Below, piece by piece: positions 1 to 4,927 of a stretch of 6,018 nucleotides of DNA (position 1 is the stretch's first letter; the number at the start of each line of letters is the position of its first letter). The notes under the pieces are model-generated. The model was not told the origin of the DNA and made no database searches. It was given only the letters and a program-made list of their open reading frames with translations. The translations under genes and the position numbers were made by a program. Source of the DNA: an uncultured Pseudomonadota bacterium (GTDB lineage Bacteria > Desulfobacterota_B > Binatia > UBA9968); NCBI GenBank assembly GCA_946478635.1, contig CAMLCX010000319.1:1-6018 (forward strand). The letters are read 5' to 3'.

Positions 1-684
1 CGCATCCACTTTGCCGCTTTGCATTAAATAACCCGCCATATTATCGGTGATCAAGGTCGCTGGTATTTTTTCCTTCTTGAGTTCCCACGCCGTTAGTCGA
101 GCGCCTTGCAAGAACGGCCGTGTTTCGTTGACAAAAACTTCAAACGCCCTGCCGCTTTCTTTGAGCGCCCGCAGCACCCCCAGCGCCGTGCCATAACCCG
201 CCGTGGCGAGGGCGCCGGCGTTGCAGTGCGTCATGATCTGTTTGGCGTGACGCAACAGCGGCACGCCGTGCCTGCCGAGCTGGCGATTGGCGGCTATGTC
301 TTCTTTGTAAATCTTTTGCGCCTCTTCTTTAAGTGCCTGCTTGACGTTTTCTACCCCTTGACTGCGATGCCCGAGATAGACTTGGCGCATGCGCTGAAGC
401 GCCCAGGACAAATTGACCGCGGTTGGACGAGTTTTTCCCAACGTGACGAGCATGCGCTCGAAGGAACGGTCAAAGGCCTTGGCCGGCGTCTTGAGCGCAC
501 CCAGGGCCACACCCATGGCGGCCGCGACCCCGATCGCCGGCGCGCCGCGGATCACCATATCGCGGATCGCGGCGGCGACCTGGTGGTGGTCGCGGCACAC
601 GCGATAGACTTCGCGATGCGGCAGCAGGCGCTGATCGAGCATGATCACTTGATTATTTTTCCACTCGATGGTTTTGACGGCCAT
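1..684 (-). CDS. mtnA: S-methyl-5-thioribose-1-phosphate isomerase, 5' part (cut by window edge)
   Basis: MtnA converts 5-methylthioribose-1-phosphate to 5-methylthioribulose-1-phosphate in the cytoplasmic methionine salvage pathway. The reverse strand reads open from the ATG at 684 to base 1, giving 228 residues of a family usually about 340-350 long. Visible family motifs are RGAPAIGVAAAMG (residues 46-58), HCNAGALATAGYG (153-165), NETRPFLQGARLTAWEL (186-202) and TDNMAG (213-218). Cys154 in the HCNAG motif matches the catalytic cysteine (Cys160 in the Bacillus subtilis enzyme). The catalytic aspartate of the GADRI motif should lie about 80 residues later, some six residues beyond the window edge, so it cannot be checked. 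The start is supported by an AGGAA Shine-Dalgarno sequence at 690-694, five bases upstream, and by a promoter further up. The RGAPAIG and ETRP motifs favour MtnA over related eIF2B-alpha-like or ribose-1,5-bisphosphate isomerases. Identification is firm; completeness is unknown. Confidence 0.95.
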   Translation of the reverse strand, partial: MAVKTIEWKNNQVIMLDQRLLPHREVYRVCRDHHQVAAAIRDMVIRGAPAIGVAAAMGVALGALKTPAKAFDRSFERMLVTLGKTRPTAVNLSWALQRMRQVYLGHRSQGVENVKQALKEEAQKIYKEDIAANRQLGRHGVPLLRHAKQIMTHCNAGALATAGYGTALGVLRALKESGRAFEVFVNETRPFLQGARLTAWELKKEKIPATLITDNMAGYLMQSGKVDA

Positions 685-710
685 GAATATTCCTAATTGC
701 GCGGAGACCG

Positions 711-740
711 AGTATATTAGCTGCCCAAAGGAAGCGTCAA
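711..740 (-). promoter_or_regulatory. sigma70-type promoter of mtnA
   Basis: On the minus strand TTGACG (735-740) is followed after 18 bases by TATACT (711-716). Each hexamer matches five of six consensus positions. Transcription would begin near 704, leaving a leader of about 20 bases before the mtnA ATG. That is too short for a SAM riboswitch, so constitutive expression is the simplest reading. The site was recognised by eye. Confidence 0.65.
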
Positions 741-806
741 GGCCCACTCGTGGATTTCTACCAATTCCTTGGATACTTTTCCGGTCTCCTTTTCATCAGA
801 GCTGAA

Positions 807-1004
807 ATGGATCCGACAACGCTATTGCGCACCGCCGCATTGGTGCACTCGCTCGATGCCATTCTGTGCTGCGTCATCGCCAACCATAGCGGTCGCAGCA
901 AGATCGCATGGACGATTGCCGGTCTGCTCGGGGGTATCTGGGCGTTGGGAATTTTGTTTCTGCTGCCGGCAAAGAACCAAAGGAAGAGTGGGCCGCAAAG
1001 CTGA
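807..1004 (+). CDS. small predicted membrane protein of unknown function
   Basis: From the ATG at 807 the product has 65 residues with two hydrophobic stretches, roughly residues 5-25 (LLRTAALVHSLDAILCCVIA) and 34-53 (AWTIAGLLGGIWALGILFLL). They are separated by a polar NHSGRSK loop and followed by a basic, hydrophilic tail. This looks like a two-helix inner-membrane hairpin. The GRS-x3-W-x3-G pattern ending in LLPAK resembles small uncharacterised bacterial membrane proteins, but I cannot name a family. An in-frame GTG at 750 would add 19 residues and has a weak AAGG (739-742) seven bases upstream. I prefer the ATG because the longer start lies only ten bases from the mtnA -35 element and the added segment looks less like coding sequence. 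No strong ribosome binding site precedes 807. It is divergent from mtnA. Function unknown; coding status likely but not certain. Confidence 0.55.
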   Translation: MDPTTLLRTAALVHSLDAILCCVIANHSGRSKIAWTIAGLLGGIWALGILFLLPAKNQRKSGPQS

Positions 1005-1050
1005 GCAACGCCGAGAAAGAAAACTTTTCAGCACTCGGAATCGGAATTGC

Positions 1051-1213
1051 TCCCGCAAAGGCGCAAAGTCGCCAAGTGACACGCCGAGGCGTGTCATCCC
1101 GAGCGAGAGCGAGGGATCTAAAAAACGATTTCTCCTGGAGTTTACCCTGAGCTTTGTTGAAGGGATCGAAATGACAATTTTCCGACCTTTGCGGCCTTTG
1201 CGCCTTTGCGGGA
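1051..1213. repeat. 163-bp element with perfect 18-bp terminal inverted repeats (MITE/REP-like)
   Basis: The left end (1051-1068, TCCCGCAAAGGCGCAAAG) is the exact reverse complement of the right end (1196-1213). Nested inside are TGTCAT (1092-1097) and its complement ATGACA (1171-1176). There are also TCCC...GGGA around a GAGCGAGAGCGA core (about 1097-1116) and CCCT...AAGGG around GAGCTTTGTTG (1145-1164). The inner parts resemble the widely dispersed bacterial intergenic repeats of the type 'gtcatcccgagcg...gagggatct' and 'cctgagctttgtcgaaggg'. The interior encodes no transposase, so the element would be non-autonomous. Whether it is a mobile MITE or a composite of REP units needs copies elsewhere in the genome. 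Confidence 0.65.
1077..1096. repeat. perfect 9-bp inverted repeat (hairpin) inside the 163-bp element
   Basis: TGACACGCC and GGCGTGTCA flank a two-base GA centre, so an RNA hairpin would realistically pair eight bases around a CGAG loop. It sits about 70 bases after the stop codon of the small membrane protein gene. It could end or stabilise that transcript, but no T run follows. Confidence 0.55.
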
Positions 1214-1319
1214 GATACTCCGAGCTTTGGTTGCGGCTTCGCCGCGCTGGGCCTCCGTGGTGAGTCTCTCTTATTCTCCTTTCTCCTTTGAAAATATAGG
1301 CGCGAATCGCTTAAGAGTT

Positions 1320-1430
1320 GTAGCCTGGATGGAGCGAAGCGGAATCCAGGAAGGCGATGCGGGGCGTGGCAGCAGCCCAGAGAGCGCGTGAACCGAGAAC
1401 CCGGATTGCGCTTTGCTCCATCCGGGCTAC
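1320..1430. repeat. REP/BIME-like inverted pair of 31-nt arms
   Basis: The left arm 1320-1350 (beginning GTAGCCTGGATGGAGC) and the right arm 1400-1430 (ending GCTCCATCCGGGCTAC) are inverted copies matching at 27 of 31 positions. A 49-base spacer separates them. The arms belong to a recognisable bacterial repeat type, 'GTAGCC[C/T]GGATGGAGC[G/A]AAGCG-AATCC-GGG', found scattered between genes in many proteobacteria-like genomes. Two of the four mismatches (C/T and A/G) remain pairable as G-U in RNA. The element lies in the gap after the acpS stop and after the convergent small gene, a usual location for such repeats, where they can protect or end transcripts. Confidence 0.8.
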
Positions 1431-1511
1431 AGGAGCACGGTTGTGGGAATCGCCATTGTCATTCTCTGTGGGCGACCGTAAGGTCATGAATCACTTCGTG
1501 GTAAATAGTTT

Positions 1512-1901
1512 TTACTCGTCCTCGGCGACAACGAAGGCGAGCCCGTGCTCTTTGGTGTGCGTGATCGATAAGGCCCAGCGGCGAATTCCTAATGCCTCGG
1601 CAAGCTTGGCCGTCTTGTCGTGTAGGACGATATCCGGCTTGCCGCTACGCGCGCGCGCGACTTCGATATCGAGCCAGCGCACCTTGGCGCCCCAGCCGCG
1701 CCCAAGCGCTTTCATGACCGCCTCCTTGGCGGCGAAGCGGCCGGCGTAGCTTTCGTATTTGCCGCGCTGTTTTTTCTCACAATAAGCGATCTCTTTTTCG
1801 GTGAACACCCGAGCGCGGAAACGTTTGCCGATGCGCGGGTCTTCCAGCGCCGCCTGGATGCGATCGACTTCAGCCAAATCAACACCGGTGCTGATGATCA
1901 T
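1512..1901 (-). CDS. acpS: holo-[acyl-carrier-protein] synthase (AcpS-type phosphopantetheinyl transferase)
   Basis: AcpS transfers the 4'-phosphopantetheine of coenzyme A to a serine of apo-ACP, making the active carrier for fatty acid and lipid synthesis in the cytoplasm. The product has 129 residues, normal for this compact family. Motifs in order are GVDLAEVDRI (6-15, with Asp8 as metal ligand), RVFTEKEIAYC (31-41), GRFAAKEAVMKALG (54-67, with Glu60 and Lys64) and the C-terminal SITHTKEHGLAFVVAE (112-127). I chose the ATG at 1901 because the family begins MII-TG-D; the open frame continues upstream to 1955 but that part lies inside the hxlR-type gene. The start overlaps that gene's TGA as ATGA (1898-1901), and no strong ribosome binding site precedes it, so translational coupling is likely. 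The usual acpS neighbours (pdxJ, nnrD, era/rnc) are not visible here. Confidence 0.95.
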   Translation of the reverse strand: MIISTGVDLAEVDRIQAALEDPRIGKRFRARVFTEKEIAYCEKKQRGKYESYAGRFAAKEAVMKALGRGWGAKVRWLDIEVARARSGKPDIVLHDKTAKLAEALGIRRWALSITHTKEHGLAFVVAEDE

Positions 1902-2236
1902 GATTGCACTTCGCGAGACATGGCGTGGGAGCCATGGAGTTCGCCCCATCGGCACATGGCATCGACCACGGGTTTCAAGCTCCGTCCCAGGGGTGTCAGG
2001 GAATAGACGACTTTCGGCGGCACCTGCGCGTAGACCTGCCGCTCCACCAAGCCGTGTCTTTCCATTTCCCTAAGCTGTTGGGTGAGCATCTTTTGCGTCA
2101 CTCCGCCGAGCGCGCGCAACAATTCGGAAAATCGCTTGGCGCCGTTCAGCAAATGAAAAATGAGCGGAATCTTCCAGCGGCCGCCGATCATCGCAAGCGT
2201 AAATTCCGCGGGGCACTTCGATTGCCTAACTCTCAT
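1898..2236 (-). CDS. HxlR-family winged-helix transcriptional regulator
   Basis: The protein has 112 residues, the usual size of these MarR-like dimeric DNA-binding regulators. Family hallmarks are CPAEFTLAMIGGRWK (8-22) with the conserved N-terminal Cys8, then LIFHLLNGAKRFSELLRAL (25-43). The helix-turn-helix follows as GVTQKMLTQQLREMERHGLV (45-64), then the wing RQVYAQVPPKVVYSLTPLG (66-84), and a C-terminal dimerisation helix around VVDAMCRWGEL (90-100). In characterised members such as Bacillus HypR and YodB the N-terminal cysteine senses thiol-reactive or oxidising compounds; whether this one does is inference. A second cysteine is at position 95. The start is well supported by AGGAGA (2242-2247) five bases upstream of the ATG. 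The gene is translationally coupled to acpS downstream and divergent from the serine protease gene. Its targets are unknown, though a candidate operator lies in its own promoter. Confidence 0.93.
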   Translation of the reverse strand: MRVRQSKCPAEFTLAMIGGRWKIPLIFHLLNGAKRFSELLRALGGVTQKMLTQQLREMERHGLVERQVYAQVPPKVVYSLTPLGRSLKPVVDAMCRWGELHGSHAMSREVQS

Positions 2237-2264
2237 GGGATTCTCCTGGAGTTACTCCGGCGAT

Positions 2265-2293
2265 ACTATAGCACCGCGAAGTGCGTACTTCAC
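2265..2293 (-). promoter_or_regulatory. candidate promoter of the HxlR regulator-acpS operon
   Basis: On the minus strand TATAGT (2265-2270) is a good -10 hexamer. The best -35 at 17-base spacing is GTGAAG (2288-2293), a poor match. Transcription would start near 2258, about 20 bases before the ATG and just ahead of the AGGAGA ribosome binding site. The weak -35 and the inverted repeat in the spacer suggest a regulated promoter. Confidence 0.45.
2278..2291. promoter_or_regulatory. candidate operator: inverted repeat GAAGT-GCGT-ACTTC
   Basis: Perfect 5-bp arms flank a 4-bp centre. On the minus strand the symmetry extends imperfectly to GTGAAGT-ACGC-ACTTCGC. It fills the spacer between the candidate -10 and -35 of the regulator gene, the usual place for autorepression by HxlR proteins, whose known sites are often ACT/AGT-bearing inverted repeats. 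The 8-mer TGCGTACT in it (2282-2289) recurs at 2323-2330, 41 bp away, just ahead of the divergent protease start, so both directions could be controlled. Binding is inferred. Confidence 0.4.
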
Positions 2294-2342
2294 AGCCGCG
2301 AGGAGGATGGTTAACTTCCGGTTGCGTACTCAAAGGATGCCC

Positions 2343-3380
2343 ATGAAATCTTCCGCCGTAAAGCGAATACATCATACCAACCCCGGAGAGAACCCGGCTT
2401 CCGGTCCTGCGCCGGTCGCCAACACGGATGACGTTCTGCTTGACGCTTACTCACAAGCCGTCGTCCAAGCTGCCGAACGGATCAGCCCGTCGGTTGTCTT
2501 TATCGAGGTCAGCAAAGCCTTGTCCCAAGGGCGCGGCCCGCGCGACGCCAAAAGCAGTGGTTCGGGTTTTATCTTTACCCCTGATGGCTTCATCTTGACC
2601 AATAGCCATGTGGTCCACGGCGCCGCCAAAGTGAGCGTGGCGCTGAGCGGTGGCCCGCGCTTTGATGCCACCATCGTCGGCGACGATCCCGGCACCGATA
2701 TCGCGGTTATCCGCATTTCAGCCGGCCGCGTGCCGGTAGCTCCGCTCGGCGACTCGGAGAAAATCCGCGTCGGCCAGCTCGCCATTGCCATCGGCAATCC
2801 GTACGGCTTTCAATACAGCGTAACCGCCGGCGTCGTCAGCGCCCTCGGCCGTTCGCTCCGGTCCGAGTCCGGCCGGCTGATCGATAATGTTTTGCAAACC
2901 GACGCCGCGCTCAATCCCGGCAACTCCGGCGGGCCGTTGCTCAACTCGCGCGGTGAAGTCATCGGGGTCAATACCGCCGTCATTTTGCCGGCCCAGGGAA
3001 TCTGCTTTGCCGTGGCGGTCAACACGGCGAAATTTGTCGCCGGGCAACTGATCATGCACGGGCGCATTCGCCGCGCCTTTCTCGGCGTGGGCGGTCAAAC
3101 CGTGACCATCCCGCGTTTGATCGTGCGCGCGCGACAGCTGAGCGGAGAAACCGGCGTGCTGGTGACCGGCGTCGAAAAACAAAGTCCAGCCGAACGAGCC
3201 GGCCTGTCTGAAGGCGACGTGATCATCGGTCTCGACGGCATGACCGTGCGCAGCGTTGACGATCTGCACAAAATTTTGACCGACTCCCGGATCGGCGCGA
3301 GCTGCCGCATGGCGCTGCTGCGGCGCTCGGAAAAAATCGAGCTGCCAATCGTTCCCGAGGAAGTTTCCGCACCAGCGTAG
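2343..3380 (+). CDS. HtrA/Deg-type S1C serine protease with one PDZ domain
   Basis: This is a trypsin-like serine endopeptidase of the type that degrades misfolded proteins. The chosen product has 345 residues. The protease domain runs from about 35 to 235 with an intact triad: His89 in TNSHVV, Asp119 in GTDIAV and Ser195 in GNSGGP. A single PDZ domain follows from about 246 to 335, including the LGVGG start, SPAERAGLSEGDVI (281-294) and SVDDLHKIL (304-312). I chose the ATG at 2343 because AAAGGA (2332-2337) lies five bases upstream. In-frame ATGs at 2307 and 2337 have purine-rich sequence directly abutting them, with no usable spacing, and longer versions run antisense into the regulator gene. 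The N-terminus (MKSSAVKRIHHTNPGENP) is polar, with no signal peptide or membrane segment, unlike classical periplasmic DegP/DegS. Signal-less S1C proteases of similar layout do occur, so a cytosolic site or unconventional export is possible. I give no symbol because DegP/DegQ/DegS assignment is not justified. Confidence 0.93.
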   Translation: MKSSAVKRIHHTNPGENPASGPAPVANTDDVLLDAYSQAVVQAAERISPSVVFIEVSKALSQGRGPRDAKSSGSGFIFTPDGFILTNSHVVHGAAKVSVALSGGPRFDATIVGDDPGTDIAVIRISAGRVPVAPLGDSEKIRVGQLAIAIGNPYGFQYSVTAGVVSALGRSLRSESGRLIDNVLQTDAALNPGNSGGPLLNSRGEVIGVNTAVILPAQGICFAVAVNTAKFVAGQLIMHGRIRRAFLGVGGQTVTIPRLIVRARQLSGETGVLVTGVEKQSPAERAGLSEGDVIIGLDGMTVRSVDDLHKILTDSRIGASCRMALLRRSEKIELPIVPEEVSAPA

Positions 3381-3445
3381 TGCACAGCGCGGATATCCAA
3401 CCGCGGCAGCGCACGCAAAACTGCAAGCGCGATTTCATCGCGGAT

Positions 3446-3470
3446 GACTCGGAGTTCAGAGTCCTGTTTT
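3446..3470 (+). terminator. possible weak terminator after the serine protease gene
   Basis: GACTC (3446-3450) and GAGTC (3459-3463) pair around an eight-base loop, and TGTTTT follows at 3465-3470 within AT-rich sequence. The five-base stem is short for an intrinsic terminator, so this is tentative. Confidence 0.25.
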
Positions 3471-3473
3471 CAT

Positions 3474-3479
3474 TATAAT
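3474..3479 (+). promoter_or_regulatory. candidate -10 element upstream of the substrate-binding protein gene
   Basis: TATAAT is a perfect -10 hexamer in a locally AT-rich patch. No TTGACA-like sequence lies 16-18 bases upstream. If used, it would give a leader of about 120 bases before the GTG at 3607. The match may be chance. Confidence 0.25.
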
Positions 3480-3495
3480 TCTTTTCTTCACGTAC

Positions 3496-3523
3496 TCGGC
3501 GTCTCTGTGGTGAATTCATTTTT
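3496..3523 (+). repeat. fragment of a dispersed 'GGCGTCTCTGTGGTGA' intergenic repeat
   Basis: CGGCGTCTCTGTGGTGAATTCA resembles the end of a bacterial intergenic repeat family whose complement reads like 'ttcaccacagagac...'. A related string, GGCCTCCGTGGTGA, ends near 1263 just beyond the 163-bp element. The two copies in one window support a repeat family, but both are short and diverged. Confidence 0.4.
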
Positions 3524-3606
3524 TAAACAAGACCGTCGCACCGCAGGTGGCTTTGATCCGGTGTATTTGCTAGCATGAGCATCATTTTGCGAAAGGAAAC
3601 TTCGCC

Positions 3607-4797
3607 GTGCCAAACACATTACGTCGCTTGTTTATCGTCGCACTCGCATTCGCGTGTATCGGCATTGTCGATAGCGCGCGGGCGCAAAAGGGCACAATCA
3701 AAATAGCCGTCCAGGCGCCCCTCTCCGGCGAGCAGGCCGCGCTCGGCGAACACATCAAATTGGGCGCCCAACTCGCGGTCGAAGAAGCGATCAAAGCCTT
3801 CAAAGCGCTCGGCTACGATCTGGTCCTGGTCCCCTACGATGACCAGGCGAAGCCGGAAGTCGGTGTGGCCAATGCGCGCAATATCGTCGCCGATGGCGAC
3901 GTGCTCGTGATGGTCGGGCATTTCAATTCGGGAGTGGCTCTACCCGCTTCCGAAGTCTACAAAGACGCCATGTTGGCGATGATCTCGCCGGCGAACACGG
4001 CGACCGAGATTACCGACCGCGGCTATCCGAACGTCAACCGGGTGTGTGGTAGAGACGACGTTCAAGGTCCGGTCGGGGCCCGTTTTGCCTCCCAGGAACT
4101 CAAACTAAAATCGGTATACATCATCCACGACAAGACACTCTACGGCCAGGGCGTGGCGGACAATTTTCGCAATGAAGCAAAAAAACTCGGCATGAATGTT
4201 CTCGGTTTCGACGGCACCGAAGAGCGCGCCAACTTTTCGCCGATGATCAATCCGCTCAAGGCCAAAAATCCGGCGTTGGTATACTTCGGCGGCATCTATC
4301 ATCAGGGCGGGCTGCTGTTGAAACAACTTCGAGAGAAAGGCGTCAATGCCAAGTTCATGGGGCCCGACGGTTTGGATTCGGCGGAGATGGTAAAAATCGC
4401 CGGCTCCGCGGCGACGGGAAGTTATTACACCAGTGTAGCCGGTCCGCCGGATGCGTATCCCGAAACCGCCGCTTTCGCAAAAAAATTCAAACAGCGCTTC
4501 GGCAAAGACGTCGAATCCTTCGGCATGTATGGTTACGATGCGACGCTCGTCGGCATTCGTGCCATGGAACAATGGATGAAGTCCAATCCCGGAAAAAAGC
4601 CGAGCCGCGCAGAGGTCAGCCTGGCCGTGCGGAAGCTGAAAAATTTCAAAGGGGTTACGGGCGCGATTGAATTCGATAACAAGGGCGATCCGGTCAAAGC
4701 CAAATACTTTGTATTTCAGTTCGAAAAGCCGGCCTATCCGGGCAAAGTCGTCAAAGTCATCGAGCAGCAGGCACCGGCGGCTGTCAAAAAGTCTTAG
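3607..4797 (+). CDS. branched-chain-amino-acid-type ABC transporter substrate-binding protein
   Basis: This is the periplasmic receptor of a HAAT-family (Liv-type) ABC importer. The 396-residue product starts with a basic stretch (MPNTLRR), a hydrophobic core (residues 8-20) and an ARA-Q cleavage site after residue 26, so it should be exported. The mature part is a type I periplasmic binding fold. Recognisable segments are IKIAVQAPLSGEQAALGE (31-48), the binding-cleft stretch GHFNSGVALPASEVY (104-118), ISPANTATEIT (126-136), NRVCGRDDVQGP (144-155) and the lobe-2 segment SVYIIHDKTLYGQGVADNF (169-187). Cys17 lies in the signal core without a canonical lipobox, so a lipoprotein is unlikely. The GTG start at 3607 has AAAGGA (3592-3597) nine bases upstream. 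No permease or ATPase genes are in the window, so the partner transporter is elsewhere. The ligand is not certain: the family also binds amides, aromatic acids and other small acids. I therefore give no livK symbol. Confidence 0.93.
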   Translation: MPNTLRRLFIVALAFACIGIVDSARAQKGTIKIAVQAPLSGEQAALGEHIKLGAQLAVEEAIKAFKALGYDLVLVPYDDQAKPEVGVANARNIVADGDVLVMVGHFNSGVALPASEVYKDAMLAMISPANTATEITDRGYPNVNRVCGRDDVQGPVGARFASQELKLKSVYIIHDKTLYGQGVADNFRNEAKKLGMNVLGFDGTEERANFSPMINPLKAKNPALVYFGGIYHQGGLLLKQLREKGVNAKFMGPDGLDSAEMVKIAGSAATGSYYTSVAGPPDAYPETAAFAKKFKQRFGKDVESFGMYGYDATLVGIRAMEQWMKSNPGKKPSRAEVSLAVRKLKNFKGVTGAIEFDNKGDPVKAKYFVFQFEKPAYPGKVVKVIEQQAPAAVKKS

Positions 4798-4849
4798 GTT
4801 GCCGCCATACGGTGTTAAAGGATTAACCCACCGCCGAGAGAAGATTGAA

Positions 4850-4879
4850 AATCGAAGGATCGATTCACGATCCTCGATT
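4850..4879. repeat. 12-bp near-perfect hairpin between the binding-protein and ligase genes
   Basis: AATCGAAGGATCG (4850-4862) and CGATCCTCGATT (4868-4879) pair over 12 bases with one bulged A around an ATTCA loop. GAGAG (4836-4840) and CTCTC (4879-4883 region) could extend the stem across an eight-base bulge. It lies 52 bases after the binding-protein stop. No T run follows, so it may be a repeat unit or an RNA-stabilising structure more than a classical terminator. Confidence 0.5.
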
Positions 4880-4927
4880 CTCTCCATGCTCTATCCACAG
4901 TTTGTCTAGTTTCTCTGTATTGGTCCA

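Larger units (their letters stand above)
1005..1511. other. repeat-rich intergenic region without a convincing gene
   Basis: This 507-base stretch separates the small membrane protein from the 3' end of acpS. Open frames crossing it lack family motifs and run through repeats or the antisense of acpS. It holds two structured repeats, listed separately at 1051-1213 and 1320-1430. It also has two minor hairpins: GCGGC-ttc-GCCGC at 1233-1245, and GACC-GTAA-GGTC, with a GNRA-type loop, at 1474-1485. Neither is followed by a convincing T run on either strand, so I do not call an intrinsic terminator here. Confidence 0.7.

Noticed and set aside
106..696. A 196-codon open frame on the plus strand.
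   Set aside because: It is antisense to mtnA, whose motifs on the minus strand are unmistakable, and its translation shows no family features.
685..710. Possible SAM riboswitch in front of mtnA, expected for some methionine salvage genes.
   Set aside because: The leader from the predicted start site is only about 20 bases, too short for any SAM aptamer.
1051..1213. Possible CRISPR array in the repeat-rich gap.
   Set aside because: The repeats are inverted pairs, not regularly spaced direct repeats with unique spacers.
1304..1316. The 13-mer GAATCGCTTAAGA also occurs near the end of ddl (about 5989-6001).
   Set aside because: One copy is intergenic and the other is inside conserved coding sequence, with no flanking similarity; chance is the simplest explanation.
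1357..1749. A 130-codon plus-strand frame.
   Set aside because: It crosses the REP arm and then runs antisense to acpS; its translation is low in recognisable structure.
2160..2342. N-terminal extension of the serine protease frame up to the ATG at 2160.
   Set aside because: It runs antisense through the start of the HxlR-type gene and that gene's promoter, and the ATG at 2343 has a well-spaced ribosome binding site.
4105..4887. A 260-codon minus-strand frame.
   Set aside because: It is the shadow of the substrate-binding protein gene, where the plus-strand frame has a signal peptide and family motifs.
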